Shown here one piece after another: positions 1 to 10,600 of a stretch of DNA of 64,000 nt. The notes under the pieces are model-generated. The model had not been told where the DNA came from and ran no database searches. It saw only the letters and a list, made by a program, of their open reading frames with translations. Source of the DNA: Aspidiotus rigidus (Eukaryota; Arthropoda; Insecta; Hemiptera; Diaspididae); NCBI GenBank assembly GCA_035079385.1, contig JAVHKY010000023.1, positions 8,035,501 to 8,099,500 of the forward strand, given 5' to 3'. Every line of letters begins with the position of its first letter. Position 1 is the first letter of the stretch. A program made the translations under genes and the position numbers.

Positions 1-680
1 TATTTTTTCAATTTTGAATGCCAGAAATGATATAAAAAAATGGCAGAAAATCCGAGCTTTGGTTATGACCGATGCGGAAGACGTATTGGTATGAGAAGAG
101 AGTGTTATTTAATTCGATGAACTAGAATAGTCCTTCGTTAAGAATTTTTTCCAAGGATATAGAAATCAGAGCGAGAAGTTTGGTACGTTTTCTTATCGGA
201 AGGTTGATAGCTCATTTCCAGATTGAAGGGTAAAGGCTGTATTGAAGAGTTGCGTCGAATAGGGAGAGAGAGTTGAGGCGGAGGTTCTTTAGCATGAAGG
301 TGTGGATGTTGTGCAAGAAGTGAATAGGGTCAAACTTCTATGTCAGTTTGAAGCAACGTGAAAGTTTCTGAATCCCAACTAATATCTTTTAATCGCAAAA
401 GGTGTTGACTTTCGAAGCTTAATGGAAACAGGGAAATCTAAAAACCGATAGGAGTTTATCTTCCGCGATACGTATGATAAGAAAAGAGATGCTCATAAAA
501 ATGAAGAAATTAATAAAAAATTTCAACATAGTCTATCTAATGACACCTCATGTTGGACAATTAGTGACGTTATCTAATCAATTTCCGGAACCAAAATATA
601 ATTATTTTATCTGTGAGTAACAGGACTACCAAATGCATCATAGGGTCGATACAATTTTTTAAATTATGGCCGGACAAATG
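1..680. other. No gene recognised
   Basis: AT-rich sequence with stop codons in all frames and no domain, RNA or repeat signature that I can recognise. Confidence 0.4.
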
Positions 681-783
681 GAAGGAAGGGATACTCGGAA
701 ACGAGTAAACACGCTGAGTTTTTACAAGAACCACTCGTAAAAAAACTCAGTGTGTTTACTTGTTTTCGAGTATTCCTTCCTTC
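681..783. repeat. Near-perfect 103-nt inverted repeat (hairpin)
   Basis: Positions 681-725 and 737-783 are reverse complements over about 45 bp, with four substitutions and a 2-nt indel, separated by an 11-nt loop. The arm reads GAAGGAAGGGATACTCGGAA and continues through ACGAGTAAACAC. No target-site duplication is visible. It could be a tiny foldback MITE or a pre-miRNA-like hairpin; the sequence does not decide. Confidence 0.8.
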
Positions 784-1109
784 GATGAGTATAAAACTTG
801 TAATAAAAACTTCCACCATATGTTACATGAGAGACAGCTAAACGAGGGTGCGACGTCATCAAGGGAGACATGGAGTTCTTCATGACCTTAGATTTCGGAC
901 CTACAATCTCATGAACTCAGTTGTTTGTCTGTTCAAAATTTATATCCAGTCCAACAGTGAGTCTTGCAATAAAATACATTGGGGGATGATAAGTGTCGTT
1001 CAGATCTATCACTCGCGTAAAAATTGGCAAAATACAAATAGTACACAAAATAGAAAAATATATTATTCACTGAAAATCACATAAAACGTCTGTTATCCAT
1101 TTACTACGT

Positions 1110-2317
1110 CTAAACCACGGCACCACCATATCGTGACGAATAATATTTGCCTGAGTGTGACGATTCTGGCGTAGGTGGTAACGTTCTCAAGTACGCGAGT
1201 GCTTTCGCGATTATAGGTGGAGTTGTTGGAATTCCTTCTCCGGATGGGTTGTATCCATTCTCATCTGCAGTGTACGAGATCTTAGTCAATTGACCATCCT
1301 GATTGGGCGCCGTATAACTACCATGGATGACTTGGTTTTCACCTTTCAAAAATCCATGAGCTTCCGAAGCTAAACCATTGTCGGTTTGATAGCTGAAAAG
1401 TTTTAGAAGAAAAATGCTTTATCAACTCTTATCGCGTACATTTATGACGAAATAAGTGGCTGTGAATATATGGGCGGATAACCTAGAGTGCTTAGGACGA
1501 CTGATTTTGGTAGTTTTAGAAAGCGTGAAGTTTGGAAAATGGACTAGCCGTGCTCTCTATTTATCTAGCTATGAAAAATTAGAAAATTAAAACTCATTGA
1601 ATATTGACAGAATTAGATACCTAGATTAAAAGTAGATTTGATAGTGACTGACGATTATAAGCAGTGGAGGAAGGAGGTAAGACGAATTGATATGACCTTT
1701 ACTGTCTCCAAAGACGTTAGAACTTACAAGCTAAACCCATGAGTCACCTGAAGGTAATCACTCGGCTCGAGTATAATAAATTTTTCAAACAACATGGCAG
1801 AAAAAGGCCATAAGTTATCAATTCCATAAACATTGTTTTTCGCACTCATCGTCTTTTGAATGTTGAATGAAGTGGTTACTTACGCATATTGAAAGCTAGA
1901 ATCGTCCGGATTTAGCTCATAAATTGACGATAATACTTGAGCGTCTTTTTCTTTACCATGATACGAAAAATACGGACCTTTTTGCGCATAATTGTGTACC
2001 TCGTTTGGTTTACTGTAGACGGTTTTTTGAGGAATTGCTTGCGGCGAATACGCTTGATAAGGATTGGAGTACGGATACGCGGGATATTGTTGTCCGTAGT
2101 AATACGAGAATGGCGCTGCTGGTTGTTGGTAACCAGACGGGTATCCCGAATAATAGGAATAATAAGGGGATTGTTGATAAGCTTGTTTCGCATACACAGG
2201 GCTAGGGCCTGCATGAGCACCAATAGGTGCCGAGGTCACCGCTGGAGGCGATCCTTCGCCCTCTGGCTCCGCATCACGACTGAGAGCCTGAGAGACAACA
2301 ATGGCTGGATAACCTAT
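1110..2317 (-). CDS. RR-1 cuticular protein, Tyr-rich (two main exons)
   Basis: Structural protein of the chitinous cuticle. The 5' exon is 2317-1884 (acceptor at 2320-2318, donor GTAAGT). The 3' exon is 1392-1110 (acceptor TTTTCAG, stop TAG at 1112-1110). The join is phase 2 and creates SFQYAYQTDNGLASEAHG. The chitin-binding Rebers-Riddiford core follows: GSYTAPNQDGQLTKISYTAD, then ENGYNPSGEGIPTTPP, matching the RR-1 pattern YxAxExGYxPxGxxIPxxP. Upstream of it is a low-complexity Tyr/Pro/Gln/Ser segment of about 90 residues (PYYSYYSGYPSGYQQ and similar). Exon 2 begins in frame with IGYPAIVVSQALSRDAEPEG, which looks like the end of a signal peptide, so a short first exon with the ATG must lie further upstream. 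The same exon architecture, including the phase-2 join just before the RR core, occurs in the other cuticle gene at 46-58 kb. I saw no clear AATAAA downstream. Confidence 0.88.
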
Positions 2318-2907
2318 CTGCGAACAAAAATTGCAACAAAAATAATTTTTAAATAATTCTCAACTCTATCATATCATCATAAAATTGCTTCTATTTTCTA
2401 CGAAAGAACAAAGCTTTGGAGAAATTTCAAGTGTTGGAGCTGCACACAATGGCGTACTTGAAAAATGTTCTGAGAGGATTTTAAACAAGATTTTCTATGA
2501 TATTTCACGGCAAATTTTTCAGTTCTGGTGGCGGTTGTCCTCACATTGATACACCATATTGGCTAGACATTTGTATGAGGAGTAGCTTAGAAAAGTGATT
2601 TCGATTATTGAAGCAATATAATAGCCTATATGTACTATACTAGACTAATATAATGATAGGATCATAATATGATTCAGTATGGCATGAGCTGAATAGTCTT
2701 GTAAATTTACGAAAGTTCATTTTCCTCAGTTTTCTATTCCAGACGAGAAAGTCATTAGAATCTAGTATTTTAACAGGGAACCTGTTCCTTGAAGGATCAT
2801 CACCCGGCGTCGACTGCTTCTTTCAAAATTCTGAATCGATATTACGAGCAACCAGACCAAAGTGACTTTAGAATTTCTCGGTTCAATTTGTCGATTATGA
2901 CAAAAAA
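2318..2907. other. AT-rich spacer (probable intron)
   Basis: No coding signal. It contains one copy of the dispersed hairpin motif AACAGGGAACCTGTT at 2772-2786. Confidence 0.5.
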
Positions 2908-4201
2908 ATCGCAGAGAATGTCATAGGATACCGCGCGATTAATGACAGAATAGCGGCCCTGAGCATGAACACTCACCCAGTAAAAACAAACCTCGTGGTC
3001 AACTATGCCCCAACAGTAGAGGCGGAGGAAGAAGAAATCAACGGCTTCTATGACAGCTCAAAGACACTATCCAAGACTTCCCGGCGAGAGAATTACTATT
3101 CATAATTGGCGACTTTAACGCAAAGGTAGGGCAAGCGGTAGAGCCTGATGGCGCCCTGAAACATGTCATAGGCCGATATGGATTGGGAAGCCGCAATGAA
3201 AGGGAAGAGACACTAATCGAGTTTTGCAGCGGGAACCAACTATGTATCGCCAATACAGCCTATCAACATCATCGGAGATGGACATCGCCAAACGGCCTAC
3301 ACAGAAATCAAATTGACTACGTTCCAGTGCCAAAAAGATGGCAAACAACAATGAAGGATGTAAAGAGATACCCAGGTTGAATTGTAGCTCTGATCACGAA
3401 CCTGTAGTAGCGGAAATCAAGATAAAAATGCGCCAAAATAAACCCACGCAGCGCAGCCGAAGAAACCCGTGGTTTCTGGGCTCTAAAGAGCAATATCACA
3501 AAAAGATGCGCGAGGGATTCTCCGCCCTGATGGAGAGCAACTAGGGCAATAAATCGGCCAACGAACTATGGATGGAACCAAAGAGAGTGATGACGAAGGC
3601 AGCGGAAAACATAAAGGAGAACAAGGAAAGGTAGCAAACATGGATTACCGATGAAACCTCGGGGACCATAAAAAGAAGGAAGGGACGGAAGGCGACCGAT
3701 CTGAACTCGGAGGAAGCAAGAATGGAATACCGTGAGTTGGATAGACTATCCGGAAACAATGTCGAGCCGATGATATATGCGAAGAGATAGAGGCCCACAA
3801 AGAGAGGAAAGAACCCAGAGATTTTTCCCAGAAGATGAAGAGAATAACGAATAAGTTCAAGCCACGATCGCGCAACATAGAAGACGAGGATGGAAAATTG
3901 CTGACTGAAACAGATGCGATCGCAGAAAGATGGAAACGCCACTACGAAAACTTGATACGTAAGTCCGACAAGCAGCAGATGGTGTATGAACCGCAGGGTG
4001 ACATAGAACCCCCCATACTCTTTAAGGAAGTACAAGCTGCAGCGAAAAAGTTGAAACGTTATAAAGCTGCTGGCTCAGATAATATGGTAACGGAAATGGT
4101 CACATCCACTAAGGAAGCTGGACTACAAGTTCTGCACAAAATATGTCAGAGAATATCGACAACATGTTTGTGGCCGGAAGACTGGACCGCGTCAACGTAC
4201 A
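2908..4201 (+). pseudogene. LINE fragment: APE-type endonuclease and start of reverse transcriptase
   Basis: Remnant of a non-LTR retrotransposon. Readable pieces in shifting frames run in the order of an apurinic-type endonuclease: VIGYRAINDRIAAL, then VNYAP, then LLFIIGDFNAKVG, then LIEFCSGNQLCIANT, then HRNQIDYV, then SDHEPVVAEI. A linker follows, and then the start of RT with DGKLLTETDAIAERWKRHYE and KRYKAAGSDNMVTEMV. It stops at WPEDWTAST, exactly at the left end of the foldback element at 4202, and does not resume beyond that element. Several frameshifts and stops (for example near 3100, 3380, 3541 and 3790) make it dead. It resembles the endonuclease-RT group often misannotated as craniofacial development protein. 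Fragments near 26.0 and 55.9 kb could be C-terminal parts of the same type. Confidence 0.85.
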
Positions 4202-6753
4202 CAGGGTGAGGCAGAAAGATGTTACCAGTTAAATGGGAGTTTGCGCTAAATCTGTCGTAGCGCGAAAACGCAGAACGTCAGACGTATACTCTAATTTTCT
4301 ATCTCAATTTTATCTTTAATTTTAGCCACATCCGAAGTTTCTACGACTTTTCTGAGCCGAGTTATGGACCAAAATGTGCCGTAATTTCACAGCAGGGGTT
4401 CCCAAAGTTGTGAATTATGGATTTTCCTATTGAAAAAATCGCGTAATCTCCAAAGTGTTCCCCGATCCTAGAGTAAAATTTAGCGCTAAATCTGAATAAG
4501 ATTGTTAAAAAATTCTGCGAAGCACCAAAATAGGTTTATGGGCCCAAAAAAGGTTAAAATTTCCCCAAAATGATAAAATCGCCTAATCTTCGAAGGTTTT
4601 TTTCGTTTCTGAGACAAAATTTAGCGCTGAATCTGAATAAATGGTTGAGAAATTCTGCGAAGCACCAAAACGGGTTTATGGGCCCAAAAAGAGTCAACAT
4701 TTCCCCAAAATGATAAAATCGCCTCTGAAGGGAATGATGTCCTTAAGATTGTCTTCTGTTATAAGCTTGCGGTGAGAGATCGGGTAGGACCCCCTGTTCA
4801 ATAAAGGCCGAAAAATTTCCCGTGGAGACCCGCGAAGTAGAGAAGAGTACTAGGAAGATTGTTGTCTGCCATGAGCTCGCGGTGAGAGACCAGTTGGAGC
4901 CCTGTGTTTGATCTAATTGGGTGAGTACGTGAAAATTCTCGTTGTTTCAGGCAATGGTGAAAAACATATCGCGAAGATCGTGTTCCAGTGTGACCTCGCC
5001 AGAAGAGAACTGTAACAGCCCCGTTTTATCTAGGCAGGTGAATTCAAGAAAATTCTCGTTTCCACAGCCAGTGCTGGGAAGGATATCCCGAGACCGTTGT
5101 TCGTTAAGCTTGGCGTGAAAGAACGATCAAGGCCCCACCTTTGATAAGGCACCGGATCCGAGAAAATTCTCGTACTTTCGCGCGAGGAAGGAACGATACT
5201 GTGAAGCTCGACTTTCGTCATGAGCTCGCGGTGAGAGAAGGATCAAGGCCCGTGTTTGATAGAGACAGGCGGATGCGTGAAAATTCTCGTACGTTTGCAC
5301 GAAAGAAAAAAATATGCTGTGAGGCTGGTCTTTCGTCATGAGCTCGCGGTGAGAGAACGATGGAGGCCCCGTGTTTCATAGAGACAGGCGGATGCGAGAA
5401 AATTCTCTTCGGTTCGCGCGAAGGAAGGAACGATACTGTGAAGCTGGTCTTTCGTCACGAGCTCGCAGTGAGAGAAGCTGGTCTTTCATCATCAGCTCGC
5501 GGTGAGCTGTAGCTGATCGCTCATCACGAGCAAGACCGAATTCGCAGTACCCTCCCATTGCCTGAATCAAGGAGTTTTTGCAGTTTGGCCCGCTTCGCTC
5601 ATTGATAGGGCGTCAGTTGATCTCTCATTGCAAGCACGTAACAGAAGACCAACTTTGCGTTCTTTGCCGAAAACAACGTGAGTTTTCGCACTTTTTCCCG
5701 CTTTGATCATACCCAGAGCCCTAGTCGATCTCTCACCGTGAACCTTCAACGGAAGACGAAGTTGTCGTCTCCTGCGAATCCCCAAATGAGAAGAATTTCC
5801 GCAATTTCCTCTTTCGGACCTGTCACCCAACGCTAGTCGATCTCCCACTCCGCAAACACTCAACGGAAGACGAACTTGTCGATATTCCTTCCATCCCCTG
5901 AATCACAAATTATACTGCAGAATGAGAATTTTTGATTTTTCATTTTGGAGATCATCTAGGGCCATTTCAGTATTTGTTTTTGGGCTCAGCGCAAAAATTT
6001 ACTTCAGAATAGAAAACAACATTTGAAGATTACGCAATTATTCATCTTGGAGGAATTTTGATTCTCTTCGAGCCCATCAACCCACTTTGGTGCTCCGGAG
6101 TATTATTTGACCCTTTTTGGGCTCATTAACCCCTTTCTAGTGCTTCGAAGAACTCTGTGAGCATTTTTTTCAAACTCAGCGCAAAATTCCACTTGAAAAT
6201 CGAATTAAAATTTGAAAGTTTGAACAATTTTCCAATTTGGAGAAATTTTGACCCGTTTTGGTGTTTCGAAGAATTTTTTAAACATTTTTTTCGGACTCAG
6301 TGCAAAATTCCACTTAAAAATCGATTTACAATTTCAAAAGTTTGAACGATATTTTCCACACTGGGGAAATTTTGACCCTTTTTGGGCCTATTCACCCATT
6401 TTGGTGCTTCTCAGGGTTTTGTTACTATTTTTTTCGTTTTCCCCGTCCAAATTCAATTAAGAAACAATGATTTAATCATTAAAATTTTTGAAATTCAGTT
6501 CAATACTGTGAAGTAATTGATTTTTAAGTCCTATTTTGGGAACCCTGACGATTTGGTGAATTTTCGGTACATTTTGGTCCATAACTCAGCTCAGAAACGT
6601 CGTAGAAACTTCGGATTCGGCTCAAATAAAAGATAAAATTAAGATACAAAATTCTCACACTTAAACTGTACGTCTAACGTTTTGCGTTTTAGCGCTACGA
6701 CAGATTTAGCGCAAACTCCCATTCAACTGGTAGCATCTTTCTGCCCCACCCCG
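4202..6753. mobile_element. Foldback DNA element, copy 1 (2.55 kb, >200-bp TIRs)
   Basis: The left end reads CAGGGTGAGGCAGAAAGATG and the right end, reverse-complemented, reads CGGGGTGGGGCAGAAAGATG. Similarity continues inward for more than 200 bp (TTTGCGCTAAATCTGTCGTA in both arms, then GAGTTATGGACCAAAATGT). Inside each arm are units of about 130 bp (around TTAGCGCTGAATCTGAATAA), then units of about 115 bp (around GAGCTCGCGGTGAGAG). The centre of symmetry is near 5490. No transposase is visible. Flanks give no clear target duplication (CA on the left, TG on the right). A related inverted piece continues at about 6760-6860. The better-preserved copy at 17.8-20.7 kb shows a TA duplication. Confidence 0.85.
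4760..5880. repeat. Minisatellite core of foldback copy 1
   Basis: Units of about 105-120 bp, each carrying a variant of GAGCTCGCGGTGAGAG and ATGCGAGAAAATTCTC, run head to tail up to about 5470. They continue in reversed orientation (GATCTCTCACCGTGAACC) to about 5880. The switch at about 5480-5530 is itself palindromic. Confidence 0.7.
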
Positions 6754-6859
6754 TGCAAGATTTCTTAACAATCTTATTCAGATTCAGCGCTAAATTTTAT
6801 CTCAGAATCGAGAAAAACTTCAAATATTAGGCGATTTCATCATTTTGGGGAAATTTCGT

Positions 6860-7605
6860 CCCTCTTTGGGCCCTTACACTCGGTAGCTGGAGGAGTGGAG
6901 TGTTTTCTGTGATGTTTTTAAAGTGAAAAGAGTATCCGGCTGCTGTGTTGACTGTGTCATGTTAAGAGAGATTTATGAGTCGCGGAATCCAAACAAATGC
7001 GCCGAGAAAGTGAAGGGTGAGATAGATACGTTGTGTAAGTGAATTTGTGGAGGCGGTATTTTGGACCAAGTGAAAAAAGGAGAGCGAGCCATAGTAGAGT
7101 CGACTCCATAGATAGTATTACCATATTTTGTAAAATTTCACGAGGAACGATATTATTTTTTCTGTAAAACTTCAATTTCTTGAGATATCCGCGAAAAACT
7201 CAATTTTGAGGACTAAAATGTGCCAAGCGTTGTTATTTCTAATTTCCAGCGAATTCCAGCTTTTCCTTCAAAAAAGCGCAGATTGAATTTTGTTTTTTTT
7301 TTTTTCGCCCACGCTAGGTCAGTTGAAAAGAATATGATGAGAATCTATCATTTTTTAGAATATATTCGCGCGAAAACTGGTTTCAGAATTACCGGTAGTG
7401 TTTGGACCTGGTTGAAGCAACATTAAAAAATATCTAAGCACAAATAAATTCACGAACGTCTTTAGGACCTTCGGGAATTTCAGAAACAGTTGTCGCGATC
7501 AATGAGAAACGTGTATCGCATATGTGTATCCATCGAGTTAATTTTGAATAATTTATGATTATAGGTACTAATAAAATGGTTTCGTTCATCTAGACCATTA
7601 TAATC
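6860..7605. other. Spacer upstream of the four-module gene
   Basis: No coding signal. A stretch near 7185-7225 (GAGGACTAAAATGTGCCAAG) resembles 43310-43340, suggesting a small dispersed repeat. Confidence 0.4.
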
Positions 7606-10600
7606 ATGATTTTTTTTCTGCTTTTGCTGGTCTTTACTACTTTGAATAACCAGATTTCAGGTAAATTCTATCCTATTATTCTCCAGATATTCTTATAACG
7701 TTTGAAATAATTAAAAAGCCCGAAGTCCCCGTAGGGTTGATGAAATTTTTATAGATAACTTCGTTGTGCCAATGAAACTGAAACATTTCGTTCATTTCCT
7801 AGCTGTACACGAATCCTAGGATGTATCTGTAAAGTATTTCTTACCCCCAACACCCTCGAAGCCATAATGATGACTAAATCTTTCTCTTGTAGATTGACGA
7901 ATATTTCCAGTATCACTTTTCGGTAATAAAATTTCACGTTTACTTTAGACCTATATGACCACTCTCTCTCCTATGTTGCCTTATCAATGATGGAAGATTC
8001 CATTTTCTCTATAGGTCTGAAGATATAGTGAAATTGTTATCATCGGTATGTTGGTCATTTTGATATTCTTACCAATATAAAATTCAAAAAACACTTAATT
8101 CTTCTTAACCTGAAATTTGGAAATACGTATGATAATTCACCGGCAACATCGCCTTGTTTTCCCACGTAGGCCAATACCTTCTTCTTAAGCCACCCAATTA
8201 ACTTCATGGGCCTAGTGTTGCTGTAATCACATCAATTCGAAATTTTGAGTCAGTATAAGTGGCACCCGAATTATGGATAGGGTTTGACGAGCTTGAGGTC
8301 GCGGTATGATGTGAGCGAGAGCTGAGAGACTAAAATTTTAGTATTATCACGATTCAAAACTTTTCACTGTTGACGTTTGATTACGTTATTGTTTCAACAG
8401 GAGAGAAGCTTGCAATCACTTTCTACGAAGAACGGGTAGCAGTGAGACAGTGGCCTGTTTTTCCCAGCACTGTCTTATTCTACGATGACGAATGTACGAA
8501 TCTGGAACCCGATTGGGTCAACAGAGTGAGCTCATTCATCACGGATATCCCGTGTATAACCTTGTACACAAGAAGCGGCTGTAAAGGGGAATCAAAAAAT
8601 TTTCACACTTTTACAAATACCAACCAATTCCTGGCCAATTATAACTTCGATAAGAAAACCGCGTCTTTTAAAGAATGCGAATCGGATGTGGAAATCCAGT
8701 CAAATTTGCGTCCAATTTTCTACGTGGAAACGGATGTGCCGCCTCTGATACCACCCGTTCGAAGCGGCGAGTGTCGAATGCTAACAAAGTTTGAAGATGG
8801 TCAAGACTTCTACGGCATAGATCAACATTGTTACATTCTCTATAATGATACAGATTGCGCTGGAGAGAAGGAATACTACATACCCTCGTCCAGTTTGAAC
8901 AACGATGGTTTGGAACAGGACTTTCCTTCCCACTACTCCAGTCGTTTCAAATCCTTTCGAATGTGCGACTTAATCTTTCATCCTCCGTGTAATCCTTCCT
9001 GCCCAAAGTTTTCGTATAATGGCAGTTTGGAGTACACTTATTGGATACAATTTTTCACGATTTCTTCTTCAGCTCGTCGGAAAGAGTTCGAGGAGCGAGT
9101 TAAACAATCGGACAATGGTTTCATTTCGTGGGACTTTCTTTTCCCAACGGAAACGTCTCCGGTTTCCTTAGGTGACCAATACGTGGATGCACTTATCAGC
9201 CACTGGAATGTCTTCCGTGCTTTGAAGATGAGTCGGCCGGGAACGATGGGTTTTAACGGAAAGAATTTGGAAGAATTGCTTTTGCTGAGTATACGTCTTC
9301 GTTTAGAAAGAAGGGACCAAAAATACTCCATGCAGAGAAATCCAAGTGACCATAATTTTGTCATTCTATCTTATTTGCAGCTTTATTGGGGGAGAATGGA
9401 GGATCTATTAGATGAAATTATTCAGAAATGGTATCCCACAACTGAAAGTTGTAAGTTTTCAGTAAGAGGTAGATTCAAGTTTCTATGTCTACATTAGTGG
9501 AATAAGTTGATTGCATGAATTTATTTCAGCTGACTGGCCAACCGGGATAATGTTTCATAAGCACCTTAGAAGAAGGGGCCCTTGGATCGAGTACACGTAC
9601 AGGAGTAGAAGCGAGTGCGTAAATTTACGCCCCTATTGGACACGCATGGCAACATCGATAAATCCTTACGATCAATGTATAACCGTATATTCGAATGCTA
9701 ATTGCACAGGAGATTCGGAAAACTTTCATAAACAGTCGAAAGGCCTCGATTTTATGGGTGAAGTCAATTTTGCTTGGAGAGTCGCATCGTTCAAGAAATG
9801 TGCCTCCAAGGTCAAAGTGAAATCGAACGTTCGTCCGCAATCCTACGTTTCCCTTCTTGACCGCGATCAGTTCGGCGAAGTATTCAAAATTTTTAGCGGT
9901 GACTGTCTAATGCTGCCGAAAAAATGGTTCGGAAATGCAAACCTTTACGTCAACGGTCAGTGTTACACAGTTTTCGACGACATCAACTGCAAAGGAAACA
10001 AAAACTACGTAATTTCTTATTTTAAGTATTATAATCAGAATATGAAATCCATCAAGAGTTGTAATTTAGTCTTTGAAGGCAAGTGCGACCCTACGTGTCC
10101 CAAATTTTTATACAAAGGAAGTGCGGAATTTGACTTTTGGATGCATCTGTTTTCGATAACATCGCGGTCTAATCGTGATCAGTTCGAAGCGCGAGTGAAA
10201 CGCTCGAAGGACGGTTTTATTTCGTGGGATTTTCTTTTTATCGCGTCAAAAAACTGGACGACCCGGTCTTCGGAAAATATGTATCGAGATGCTCTGGAAA
10301 GTCAATTTGATATTCTACGGGCCCTGTTTGTACTTAGTCGGCCTGGCAAGTTGAGTTTCAATGAAACAAGTCTGGAAAAGTTACTTTTGCTAGCATCACG
10401 CGTACAACAAGAGAGGAGTAAACAACAAGAAAGTTTCATTGAAAATCGATACGAACACAATTTTAGTATCATGGTTTATTTTGTCGATACGTGGAGTAAA
10501 ATAGAATCCATTTTGGATAAGGTTATTCAAAAGTGGTATCCGAAACGAAGTAATGGTGAGTACCTATACGAATAATTCTATTGTATTTAGTTTCAAACGG

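Noticed and set aside
1912..2356. Open frames on both strands overlapping the first cuticle gene
   Set aside because: By-products of Tyr/Pro-rich codons in the true minus-strand exon; no domain and no splice logic.
2772..2786. AACAGGGAACCTGTT as a Helitron 3' hairpin
   Set aside because: Helitron ends need a CTRR terminus about 10 nt after the hairpin and a TC start; I could not find them consistently.
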